Source: Cryptomeria japonica (lineage: Eukaryota > Streptophyta > Pinopsida > Cupressales > Cupressaceae). From it: 64,000 bases of DNA. The notes below the pieces were generated by a model that saw only the letters and a list, made by a program, of their open reading frames with translations, had not been told where the DNA came from and ran no database searches. Shown piece by piece: positions 54,570-64,000 of this stretch. Within the stretch, counting starts at the first letter, position 1; every line of letters starts with the position of its first letter. The stretch is taken from contig NC_081407.1 in NCBI RefSeq assembly GCF_030272615.1, positions 317,280,456 through 317,344,455 of the forward strand, written 5' to 3'. The translations under genes and the position numbers were made by a program.

Positions 54570-54835
54570 ATGACAACGCCTTTATTTGATAGGTTATCGC
54601 ATGTGTCATTTAGGTTAGTGCTTTTGTCTATAAATAAATGCATTTAATCTTTAGAACAATGCTTTTGTCCTTCAGGTTCACGCATTTTTTAGTTTGGTTA
54701 GCGCTTTTGTCAGAAAATTTTCGCTTCTTAGTCCACAGAGCAGTGTTTTATTGTTCAAGGTTAGCGCTTTTGTCATTTAGGTTAGCACTTTTGAGGTGAA
54801 AGACAACGCATTTGTTAGGATAGCACTTTTGTTTG
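54570..54835 (+). repeat. First cluster of GCGCTTTTGTC motifs in the G leader
   Basis: About ten copies or variants occur (54617, 54659, 54680, 54701, 54721, 54752, 54764, 54785, 54806 and 54823), often preceded by GGTTA. The motif differs from that of A (GCGTCTGTGTC) at three of eleven positions. Confidence 0.72.
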
Positions 54836-55197
54836 CAACTGACAAAATTTTCTTGCAGGTCTGAATGTCCAAGAACTTAAATTTTTCAAACTACTGACAT
54901 GCATATGCAGGGTTATTTTTAAAACAAATTTCATACATTTCCTCACCAGGTTAATTAAGAGTTCTAATTTGGAAAGTAACACATCATGTCATGCTCATTT
55001 AGCTTAACTAAGGGGGATAAATTAACAGCATGCAACTTGCATTTTTGAGTGACTTCTTTAAAATAGTTGCACATAGATTTTACAAAAGCTAAAATGGACT
55101 TGTGTTTTTCATGCTCGATGAAGTAGTAGGTAAGTATGCTCTCACCATCATATGGTGATCTGAAAACCAGACCTACTTTCTTTTATGTATAACCTTT

Positions 55198-55745
55198 ATA
55201 GGGCCTACCTTCCTGAGCTACCTTGAGGGGGCCAGTGAGAGGGGAATGACCCAAAGTGGAAACAAGCTAATATCAAGTCCTTCCAATCCACTTTAAATAA
55301 ATCATTTTTGTGAAGAAAGTCACAAGCAACATGTGCTGATAAGTTCATACCAACACTATGTTTCTCCATAAACCCTATGGAGCGTAACCTCTATAGGCTG
55401 GGAACCTTCTATATTTACAGAGCTGAAAGTGTCACATGTATGGCCACATAACCAGAAGAATTTACTAAAAACCACTTGTACTAGTTGCCAAAATCCTTAT
55501 AGTTGTTGGCGCAGGAGGTTGGACTTCTAAAGCGGCTCACACACATACGGTTCTTAGTAGAGATATAAATTTTTCCATGGGGAGTTTTCATGGAAACTGG
55601 TGCTTGGCTGCCCCAGAGAAGTGAGTGCTGAGGGTGGAGCTAGTGGGGTCAAGCATCTAAATATCCACTTTGAATAGCGTAGCCTCGGGGGAAACCCCAT
55701 GTGAGATTCAACAATTATTGTCTTAGCCTGCCATAGGATTTGTAC
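55198..55745 (+). other. Conserved non-coding leader block of element G
   Basis: Counterpart of 1436-1995 in A. Long identical stretches alternate with short variable ones. No common open frame. Confidence 0.8.
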
Positions 55746-55903
55746 TTGCTTATGCATTTTGTTTTTCAAAAACATTGTGTCTTCTATGTCTATGACATGT
55801 TCAAAAGGGTCAAAAATTTGAGAAAATCATTATCTAAAAAATGAGCAAAAATCCAACAACTTGCTGAAGGATTTGAGAAGAATCCTTGAAACATAATCGG
55901 AAT

Positions 55904-55990
55904 AGTGCTTTCAAACAACAAAATAGTGCTTTTGTCCCATAAGTTAACACTCTTTGCCATAAGATTTAGCACAAAAGCGTTTTCACATCT
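55904..55990 (+). repeat. Second motif cluster in the G leader
   Basis: Copies at about 55904 and 55925 (AGTGCTTTTGTCCC), 55946, and GCACAAAAGCG near 55969, which is an inverted copy overlapping a direct one. The position after the conserved block matches that in A. Confidence 0.6.
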
Positions 55991-56682
55991 AAAAATCATA
56001 TCAAACCAAAATTTCAACATCAGTATTAAAACACTTCTTGAGTAGATTTGTCTCTAAAATATCACACATTTTCAAACTAGTTCAACAACTGGGTCACTAA
56101 TCCAATAGGCTATTTCCGAAAAGTTTCCATAAGCATAAAAATTCAACAAGCTATTGATTCAAACATTTTAAGTGCAAAAAAAAAAAAATCAACATCATTG
56201 TCAAGTCTCTCAATAGGATATATCAAATCCTCTATCACGAAGCTTGATCAATTCATCTTGTGTTCACTATCTTGGATCTATCTTTCCTATTTTGAACCTA
56301 GGTCATATAAAAATCAGAATTGTACCAACATTGGAATCAAACAAACTTGTGAACTATCAAATTCTTATATGACTTTTAAGTATCGCCTTTAGAAAAGAAA
56401 ACCCAGTTATAAAGCTACCCAGAAAATAATAAGATTCTTGTATATCAATCGCAAGATCTTATTAAAACATAGGACATTCCTACACCATTTTCGTCACTAT
56501 TTACATGGCTGCGAGATAGAGTTTGACGGATAAATTTTGCAAGGACGTGCTTTTCAACAAAGAGATGCTTTATCACAACGAACAAACAATAGCGGTAAAA
56601 TCAACAAAGCATATCTTCCTAAACCAATAATCACTTATTGAGTTGTCCTTTGGAAACTTCAATTTTTTTTTGAAATAATCAC
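55991..56682 (+). other. Leader of element G before gag
   Basis: A/T-rich, with no gene seen. Confidence 0.5.
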
Positions 56683-57791
56683 ATGCCAGTTTGGACTAGA
56701 GCTCAATACGAACAAATTAGATAACAACAAAAACAAATGGAGGAAAAACATAATTTGATATTCCAAAATTTTGGGTATATCGTTATTGATGACGAAGCAG
56801 TCAATAACACCATTAGAGACCTTGAGCAAGATTTCAAATTTGATAGACTAATGGAAAAATAATTGGCAAAACAAAAAGAGAAATATCTTTTGATGTTGGC
56901 AAAATCAAGAGCTAAATTGCCACAAGACTTTAACATAGAAAGCTTGAAACAAGATGCGGAGGCAAGTAACACCCAAAACACAGATGATCCAAATAACAAA
57001 GATGTGAACAAAGAAAATCATGAAGAGACAAGAAAAGAATGGGATGACACAAGAGAAGAGCGTAGTGATAAAAGAACTTACGAAGAAATAAGGAGAAACT
57101 ATATGGATAATCTATTGTTAAACCTCACTCAACAAATGCAAAATCTACAACAACAGATACAAGATATGCAAAATGGAACAAGCTCCAAGAAGTATTCATT
57201 AGAAGATATTTGCCCATATCCTTTCGATAAAAATTTGAATATGGCACCATTTCCACAACATTGCGAGATCCCTAAATATGACAAATACGATGGAAAATAT
57301 GATCCTCGGGATCACATAAGGGAGTTTTGTACTATGAGTATGGAATTTGCGTGCAACGAAACTTACTTGATGCATATTTTCCCTAGGAGTTTACATGGGC
57401 AATCAATGGAATGGTTTTCAAGATTACCATCCAAAATTAAATCTTTTGAAGAACTCGTGAATAGATTTATTTCATAGTATCCCTACAATGTAAGGATGAG
57501 ATAACAATGTTGGATTTATGCAATGTTAAACAAAAGAATGGTGAATCTTTTGTGATCTTTTTGAAGTGATGGAAAAGTATGTTTAATAGGTATCCAAGAG
57601 ATGTACCTGATCAAGAAAAGATGGAGATATTCGTTAATAATCTTATTAGTGAAATGAGTTATCGACTAAAAATGCAATGTCCTCCCTCCTTCACCAAGAT
57701 GATTGAGAATGGTCTGAAAATAGAAGATGTGATGGTAAAGAAAGGAGAGCTAAAACATTACAATAATTCTTACAACAATAAAAACAATGAT
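56683..57791 (+). pseudogene. gag: Gag of element G, first part
   Basis: It starts MPVWTRAQYEQIR with TAA stops at residues 14 and 60, then a Glu/Asn/Gln-rich helical part. The gag core is YSLEDICPYPFDKN, FPQHCEIPKYDKYDGKYDP, RDHIREF and MEWFSRLPSKIKSFEELV, closely parallel to element A. After TAG at 57475 a frame change leads to PDQEKMEIFVNNLISEMSYR and an Asn-rich stretch, cut at 57791 by a retroposon. Confidence 0.87.
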
Positions 57792-58800
57792 ATCAACAAA
57801 GCAAACCCAGAGGAAGAAGAACATCAATAGGGGAGGTAACAAAGATATTAATCAAATTTTGATTGATTCTGATTAGGAGGAAGAGAAGGATAAAAATGAT
57901 AATGTGCAGGATAAGGAGGGGGATGATAATCTGGTTGTGGGAAACAATGAGGATTTGAATACCCAAGGTCTGCAGAAAGAGGATCAAGAGGGAAAAAGGG
58001 GAAAATCTAGTGACTGTGTTGGATAAAATGAGAGTATTAAGGGTTTCTGTGATACCATCAGCACAATGGTGAAAGACATAGGCATCCTGAAGAAGGATAT
58101 GAATGTTGTCAAAAGAGCCACGATAGGCGACAAACCCCTATTTGAAAATGTCAAAGAATTGGCGGTGGCAATTAATAATGTGGAAGCCATTGAAAACATG
58201 GTGATTAAAATTATTGCAACTAAAAAAAAGGTTAAGGAGATGGAAGAAAATAAGGAGGTGAAAGGGATGGAAATTTCTATAAACAATCTGGGCAGCAGAG
58301 TTGACAAGATGGAACTCACTATAAAGAAGATAGCTGAATAGAACTTCTAGATTCTCAAAGCCTCGGTGGACAACATGAACATTTTGATTAATAGATTTGA
58401 TGACATCAAAGATAAAGAGGGTGACAAGGATCAGCTGGACAAAAAAGGTCATGAGAAGAGGACCAGAGCCAATACCAGGAATTAGGGCGATATCAAGGGT
58501 CAAGAACTGGATGACTAAAAGACCTCTGCGAACAACGTGAAGCATATGGTGGTCCACGCTAAAGATATCATGAAAAATATCTAGCTGTCCAGGTCTCGGT
58601 CTCTGTCTTTGTGTTGTCTTTTTGCTTTCCTTTCACTGTCTTTTTGTGGTTCTTCATGTTTTGTGTGTTAAGATCCCTTTTTGTTCAAATGGGATCAGTT
58701 TTTGTAAATGGAGTGATCAGGCATGGTTCTTTCTAGCTCTTTTGCTCTCCTGATATGTAAAAGGTTTGGGTTCCTTTCAAAAAAATATTTTTACTTAATC
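57792..58800 (+). mobile_element. Retroposon-like insertion in the gag of element G
   Basis: It is flanked by AAAACAATGAT (57781-57791) and AAAACAATAAT (58801-58811), an 11-bp duplication with one change, a length typical of non-LTR retroposition. Removing it rejoins gag (Asn-rich stretch to DKPKFW-KNRN). Content is a Lys/Glu-rich coiled-coil frame (ILKKDMNVVKRATIGDKPLF, ISINNLGSRVDKMELTIKKI) with stops, then a T-rich non-coding 3' part and an A-rich end. It could be a LINE-related or other retroposed transcript. No RT is seen. Confidence 0.6.
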
Positions 58801-58811
58801 AAAACAATAAT

Positions 58812-59459
58812 GACAAACCTAAATTTTGGTAAAAGAATAGGAATGTCATCAATGGAGGAAATGATGACAATAGTGCTATGAAACAACAACCAATTTTTAA
58901 TCTATCAAGTCAAATCCCAAATAATAACAATCAAGAAAGCAATAAAGCCAAGTCTTTCTTCTCCAATCCTCGCAGGAAATTCACAAACATTGGAGAACCA
59001 TTAGAATCAGCTTTAAAAACTCTTCTTGCAAACAAACTAATTGTTTTACCAGAAGCAAGAAGTTATGAACCACCAGTCAAGCCTAATTGGTGGAATGAAA
59101 ATCATTTTTGTAATTACCATCAGAATAAAGGAAACCAAACAAATGATTGTCAGAGATTGAAACACCTTATCCAGGATCTAATCAATAATGGAACTATCAT
59201 AGTGGATAGCCATAAGACAAACGAATCACACCTAGATTTCAAAACTCCACTCTCGAATTATGACAAAGGTGAACCATCCCAATTAAAAGATGACAAAGGA
59301 AAAGCCAAAGTGAACTACACTTATACATATGATGATGTAGTAAATGTCATTATTGTTAAAGATAATCCACCTTCAAAGCCAATCAATGTCATTACGAGAA
59401 GCAAAACAAAGGTCACCTTTTCGGGTATAATAAAAGACTCAACATCCACTTCACAATAA
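58812..59459 (+). pseudogene. gag: Gag of element G, second part with Cys/His finger
   Basis: It resumes as DKPKFW, a TAA, then KNRNVINGG. It continues RRKFTNIGEPLESALKTLLA, PPVKPNWWNENHFCNYHQNK and the finger CNYHQNKGNQTNDCQRLKHL, parallel to element A near residue 616. It ends TAA after KDSTSTSQ. Confidence 0.87.
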
Positions 59460-60080
59460 TACAATTTAGTAGAGTAATTATAAAGAATACCAGCTCAAAT
59501 ATCAATTTTGGAACTTCTCAAAGTTTCACCTATGCATAAGGAAATTTTGGAAAAATATTTAGTGGAAACAACAGTTCCAAAAGATTTGCAAGTGGATCAA
59601 TTCCAAAACATGGTGGGACACCTTATAGCCCCTCATTTCTTATCATTTTCTAAAAATGATGACACGTCCTTGAAACATCCTCACAATGCTCCTTTACATG
59701 TTGAAGTCACCATTAATAAAATTTGTGCCAAACGCGTACTCATAGATGGTGGAGCGGGCTTAAACATTTGTGCATTAAGTTTAATAAAAGCTTTGGGATA
59801 TTCAAAAAATGTAGTAGATCCAAAGAAGAAAATAACTATTAAGGCTTATGATGAAGCATAGCGTTCTTCTAAAGGAACTATGGTGTTGCCAATCAAAATA
59901 GGACCTATGGAAAGGAATACATTATGTTAGGTTTTAGATTTGAACCTCTCTTACAACATTCTTCTGGGAAGACCGTGGATTCACACCATGCAACCAGTTC
60001 CTTCTACATATCATCAATGTGTAAAATTTCCTCATGAAGGACAAGAGGTCACTATAATTGCGGACTCTAGCCAATATTGA
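59460..60080 (+). pseudogene. pro: Protease of element G
   Basis: Signatures are PAQISILELLKVSPMHKEIL, the catalytic loop LIDGGAGLNICALSLIKALG near 59740, RSSKGTMVLPIKIGP and NILLGRPWIHTMQPVPSTYH. Stops occur near 59475, 59859 and 59927. It is an aspartic protease of the Tat/Ogre type. The Asp-Gly pair is kept, although the usual Ser/Thr after it is Gly. Confidence 0.85.
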
Positions 60081-60149
60081 AATAATCTAAAGCCAACACA
60101 AGATACAAGAGTTCCACATAACAAAGAATCAGTATATCCTACCTAAGAA

Positions 60150-60620
60150 ATTCAAGAAAAGTTATGGGAAACCTTTGAGAAAAAGCTCAAATTGAATGAT
60201 GAAGGAATGGGAAAATATTCTTTGCAAAATTTTCCACTTTCACCTAAGACATATGGAAAGCCTACAAATATCCAATCAAATATCTCAGAGAAATCAAAAG
60301 ATATGTTTAATGGAGCATTTGTTAGAGCTAGAACCCTTGAAGAAGAAACCAAAGACAAGGACATTCTTGGTTGGTTGTACAAAGATGAAAATGAAACTAT
60401 AGCAACAACTACAGAAATCAATATTCCCATAGAACAATATGGCAATGGTTATAAAATCATGCAAAACATGGGATATGAAGGAAAATGACCAATTGGTAAG
60501 TGACATCAAGATATTTCAGAACCTATTTGTCCCCACTCATAATATAAAGAAGATAAATCAGGGCTTGGATATCTAAAAACAAATCAAAAGCAACATAATC
60601 ATAAACAGCCAAAGTGGAGA
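60150..60620 (+). pseudogene. Linker with G-patch after protease, element G
   Basis: LQNFPLSPKTYGKP, IEQYGNGYKIMQNMGYEGK, then after TGA at 60486 PIGK, PICPHS and KSGLGYLK. The spaced MGYEGK...GK...P...GLGY pattern is a G-patch as known from Tat/Ogre polyproteins. Protein B shares the module (34480-34600). Confidence 0.7.
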
Positions 60621-62060
60621 AGGAAATCAGTCTCTAAAGAAGAACAATGGCAAGAAAAGCTACATCAAGCAGCAAAAATAGTAGCCAATAAGCAGAAACA
60701 AGAAGAAGAGATTGCAATCAAAAGAAAAGAAGAATCTTGTCAACAAGTTCAAGGAATACGGCAAGTGCAAAATCTAAACAAGATATTCCAGAAGCAGTGA
60801 AAATCAAGATGGCAGAAATCAGAGAACTTTTTGCACCATACAACATTCTTGTGTCGTATAGTGGTATAGCCATAGACAATGGTTCAAAGATAGATTCAAA
60901 TGAATATGAATGGGGTCCAGATGTCTCATCTAGTATATCAAGTGAAGAAAGAAATGAAGAGCAAGTAGCTATCACAAAGGAAGACTTGTTTATTACAAAA
61001 TAAAAGATGGAGTTAGAAAGAAGACAAGAAGAACTCGAAATCCAGAGAAAAAAGGCATATACAAGACAACAAAAGAAAGGGGATGACAAAGACAAAGAAA
61101 TAAAGCCACAAGGAACAAAAACAAATATAGATCAAGAATCTGGAAATATTAGATTTTTATCAAATAAAGAGCAAGATGTACCAAGATATGGCAGAACCAT
61201 AGAAGAACTAAGAGATAGTCAAGTATAATTGACTATTAGTCCAGAAGAAGCTGAGTTTGAAAGAAGACAAAAGCTAGCAAAAGAATTCTCTATATCATGT
61301 GCACCAGTATGTCAACTTCAAAATGCAAATGAATTTATTGAAAATAATCAAGAAGGAACTTGCAGTACTAAAGACGTGTGTGTTGATATAATCCATTCGT
61401 TTAAGGGACAAACGTCAGAAGAAAATCCATTTGAGTGTTAACCACAAAATACTAATACTAATTTTGTTAGAACTAATCGGAGAATACTTGGGAGAGATAA
61501 TCCTCAAGATCATTCTATCTATGGCATTACCTACTCTACGCCAAATTATGACCATTATATCATGAAATTTGAAGCACCTAACAATGAAAATGATTATGAC
61601 TTATCCCTTCTTCATCCTAAACTAATTAATTGGGATAATCTAGAAAACCCTGAATTAGATGTCTTTTCCAATGATCATGACTTATTTGTGTATCTTAATG
61701 TTGTCAAATCCATAACACCTAAGATATCTTCCATTGCGGAATCAAGTAACATTTCTTGCAGTCAGGAGAATGTCAAACTTTCTAGTCACAAAATTGAAAT
61801 AAAACAAGGAAAGAGACCTATTGTTGAAAACCATTTCATGGCAACACTAGATCGATCAAAAGGGAAAATAAAGGATGTATCTGATGGTGAAAACCTCTTG
61901 GAGGCACCAGAAGATGGAAATTTTGACATCCTCCCTGCATATTTTCAAGAGAGATATGCTATTCTAATAGAACCAACAGAAGCAATAAACATTGGAAAAT
62001 CAAAGGATCCCAAGATACTTCATTCTACTACCTCATTATCAGATAAAGAGAGGAAATAAT
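60621..62060 (+). pseudogene. Low-complexity linker between protease and RT, element G
   Basis: Lys/Glu/Gln-rich pieces (ERRQEELEIQRKKAYTRQQK), then LSLLHPKLINWDNLENPELD and FDILPAYFQERYAIL, and finally KIGKSKDPK-like residues before RT. Stops are at 61001, 61226, 61439 and 62057. In Ogre elements an intron lies between protease and RT; I found no convincing splice sites. Confidence 0.6.
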
Positions 62061-62062
62061 AC

Positions 62063-62990
62063 ATGGAATTCTTCAGACAAAGACAAATAAATTTTGCTTG
62101 GTCCTATTCTGACATGTCGGGACTTAATCCAGATCTTATAATGCATCATCTCAATGTGGATTTAAAAGAAAAAATAGTTAAGCAAAATCTAAGGAAGATG
62201 CATCCACACATTTATCTTCTTGTAAAAATCGAGCTAAAGAAACTATTAGATGTGGGTTTCATAAGACCTATTGCCTATCTAGAATGGGTTTCAAACATTG
62301 TACCAGTGTCAAAGCCGGATAAAAGCATAAGAGTCTGCACTGATTTCAGGGATTTGAACAAAGCATGTCCCAAAGATGATTTCCCACTACCTAACATTGA
62401 TATAATTGTGGATTTATTAGCAGGGCATGAGATGTTTTCATTAATGGATGGCTTCTTAGGATTCAATCAAATAAGAATCACCCTTGAAGATCAAGTAAAG
62501 ATAATATTCACCTATGCATGGGGTACTTATTACTAGAATGTTATGCCATTTGGGATTAAGAATGCAGGAGTGACTTATCAAAGGGCTATGACGACAATTT
62601 TCCATGATATGATGCATACATTTATGGAAGATTATGTAGATGATATACTTGCAAAATATCATACAAGACAAGAACATTTGAACATCTTAAGGAAGATCTT
62701 TGATAGGCTGGAAAGATATCAGTTGAGATTAAATCCAAAGAAATGTGCATTTGGAGTAACCTCTGGAAAACTTCTTGGGTACATTATATCAGCCCGTGGA
62801 ATTGAAGTAGATCCTGAAAAGGTAAAAGCCATCGTGGAGATGGAGTCACCTAGGAACATAAGTCAATTGTGATCTTTACAAGGAAGATTTAAATCAATCA
62901 GAAGATTTGTCTCTTAATTAGCAGATAGATGTCATCCATTAACTCATCTTTTACATAAGAATGTTCCATTCAAATGGGATCAAAAATGTG
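62063..62990 (+). pseudogene. Reverse transcriptase of element G
   Basis: FAWSYSDMSGLNPDLIMHHL, KPDKSIRVCTDFRDLNKACP, DDFPLPNIDIIVDLL and FLGFNQIRI precede a TAG at 62534, which replaces a Trp. The frame continues MPFGIKNAGVTYQRAM, the catalytic box DYVDDILAK near 62633 and LLGYIISARGIEVDPEKVKA. TGA at 62870 follows ISQL, and the thumb continues SLQGRFKSIRRFVS. The YVDD Asp pair is intact, but the stops make the gene inactive. Confidence 0.92.
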
Positions 62991-63420
62991 AAGAAGCTTT
63001 AAGGCAAATCAAAGAATATCTCATGAATCCTCCAATACTGGTATCACCAATCAAAGAGAAACCATTGTTGCTCTATATCTCGGGGACAAATGTATTGTTA
63101 GGCACTCTCCTAGCTCAACATGATGAAGAAGGAAAAGAAAGAGCAGTATATTACATCAATAGAACACTTGTCGGCTATGAACTGAATTATACATCAATAG
63201 AGAAGACATGTCTAGTAGTTGTATTTGCAACTCAGAAGCTGTGACATTATATGTTGACTCATTCTATGAAGCTAATAGAAAAGATAGATCCACTAAAGTA
63301 TTTGCTAAACAAGTCAACTTTGACAAGAAGATTAACCAAATGGGTTATGATACTGAGTGAATTTGATATAGAGTATGTTGATCGAAAAAACTATCAAAGG
63401 ACATGTAATTGTTGATCAAT
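62991..63420 (+). pseudogene. Gypsy RNase H of element G
   Basis: EEALRQIKEYLMNPPILVSP, LLLYISGTNVLLGTLLAQHD, YYINRTLVGYELNYTSIEKT, then TGA at 63242 (an Arg or Trp is expected) and HYMLTHSMKLIEK, LTKWVMILSEFDIEYVDRKN. It would degrade the RNA strand after copying. The first catalytic Asp is replaced by Gly in YISGTN. Confidence 0.85.
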
Positions 63421-64000
63421 TAGCTGAAGCTCCTTTACAAAATAACATACCATTGCACATTGAATTTCCTGATGCAGACATTCTGATAGTAAATACAAAA
63501 TTTTGGGAATTGTACTTTGATGGTTCTTATACACAATATGGATCAGGCGCAAGAATTTTATTCATCACACCTCAGGGACATACAATTCCAAAATCATATA
63601 GACTGCGGTTTCCATGCACAAACAATACTACAAATTATTAAGCATTGACTATTGGGCTCAAAATGGCTATTTAATGGAATATCAAGGAATTACATGTTTA
63701 TGGTGATTCACAGCTTATCATCAACCAAATAAATGATGATTATCAAACTAAGGATGACAAGCTCATGCCCTACAAATAGCTAGTAGAAGAGTTTAAAGAA
63801 CACTACAGAAATATCATTTACTCAAATCCCAAGAAATGAGAATAAAGCAGCAGATGGAATGGCTACAATAGCATCTCTCTTGCAGAATCAGGAGAGTCAA
63901 CAGCGTTATGAGTTCCTTGTGGAAGATATCTTAACCCCTACCATTCAATCCCAACATACCTACACGATTGGTCAAATATCAGGGATCAGTCAATCCTTAT
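63421..64000 (+). pseudogene. Archaeal-type second RNase H of element G (runs off window)
   Basis: The domain is typical of the Tat lineage. WELYFDGSYTQYGSGARILF carries the first Asp. FPCTNNTTNY is followed by TAA in place of the catalytic Glu of YEAL (63639). VYGDSQLIINQINDDYQ carries the third acidic residue. ENKAADGMATIASLLQ matches the N--AD-LA tail. The order protease, RT, RNase H, archaeal RNase H fixes G as Tat/Ogre. Confidence 0.88.

Larger units (their letters stand above)
52207..64000 (+). mobile_element. Element G: Tat/Ogre-type Ty3-Gypsy element (3' end off-window)
   Basis: Parts in order: 5' LTR 52207-54454 (with solo LTR E inside), primer site, leader, gag (with a retroposon inside), protease, G-patch, RT, RNase H and archaeal-type RNase H to the window end. 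Integrase and the 3' LTR lie beyond. It is related to element A in gag, protease and leader, but unlike A it keeps pol. Frames are broken by many stops. Confidence 0.9.

Noticed and set aside
60150-62060. A spliced intron between protease and RT in element G
   Set aside because: It is expected for Ogre elements, but I could not find splice sites that would join the frames, so it is not listed.

Overview
The window looks like repeat-rich intergenic DNA of a seed plant with a large genome, most likely a gymnosperm (conifer-like). The basis is wall-to-wall plant-type LTR retrotransposons of the Ty3/Gypsy Tat/Ogre lineage and Ty1/Copia, nested inside one another, with many solo LTRs and only one recognisable non-transposon gene relic, a fragment of a plant organellar PPR gene. 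I see no intact host gene, rRNA, tRNA or CRISPR array. The species cannot be named from the sequence alone.

Layout, left to right. (A) 1-12489: a young Tat-type Gypsy element with its 5' end off-window. It keeps gag-protease, has lost RT, RNase H and the integrase core, and carries an antisense plant-mobile-domain reading frame, a 274-bp inverted repeat and an array of hairpins. 12490-13800: no gene seen. 13860-14716: PPR pseudogene fragment. (J) 15121-18467: a truncated Copia element on the minus strand. (C) 18468-23406 and 39652-40096: a very old Gypsy pol relic, split first by a solo LTR (20417-21578) and then by a 16.2-kb element. (B) 23407-39651: that element, a minus-strand Tat-like element without pol whose protein has a G-patch and two Cys/His fingers. 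It hosts a full-length Copia element (H, 25099-32021) and two solo LTRs (about 34856-36196 and 37424-38485). 40097-44167: T-rich repeats and a broken ORF of unknown origin. (D) 44168-51094: a Copia-like element without pol, carrying a zinc-knuckle gag and a long lysine-rich ORF. 51722-52206: a Copia LTR cut off by the next insertion. (G) 52207-64000: a second Tat/Ogre element running off the window. It contains a solo LTR (E, 53014-54071) in its 5' LTR and a roughly 1-kb retroposon in gag, then protease, G-patch, RT, RNase H and archaeal-type RNase H.

Insertion order can be read from target-site duplications: C is older than its solo LTR and than B, and B is older than H and than its two solo LTRs. 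A looks youngest, since its LTRs differ by only about a dozen bases over about 550 compared by eye. Nearly every pol frame is broken, often by TGG-to-TAG/TGA or CGA-to-TGA type stops, as expected from decay of methylated DNA.

The most unusual signal is in RNA secondary structure rather than in proteins. Element A has an array of hairpins with an invariant 15-nt loop and covarying stems. The Copia-type LTRs share a C-loop stem near their 3' end whose arms change together between families. In the two full-length Copia elements the 3' LTR boundary sits in the loop of a conserved 19-bp stem. The leaders of A and G share a block of about 550 bp flanked on both sides by a short motif that has changed in concert within each element.
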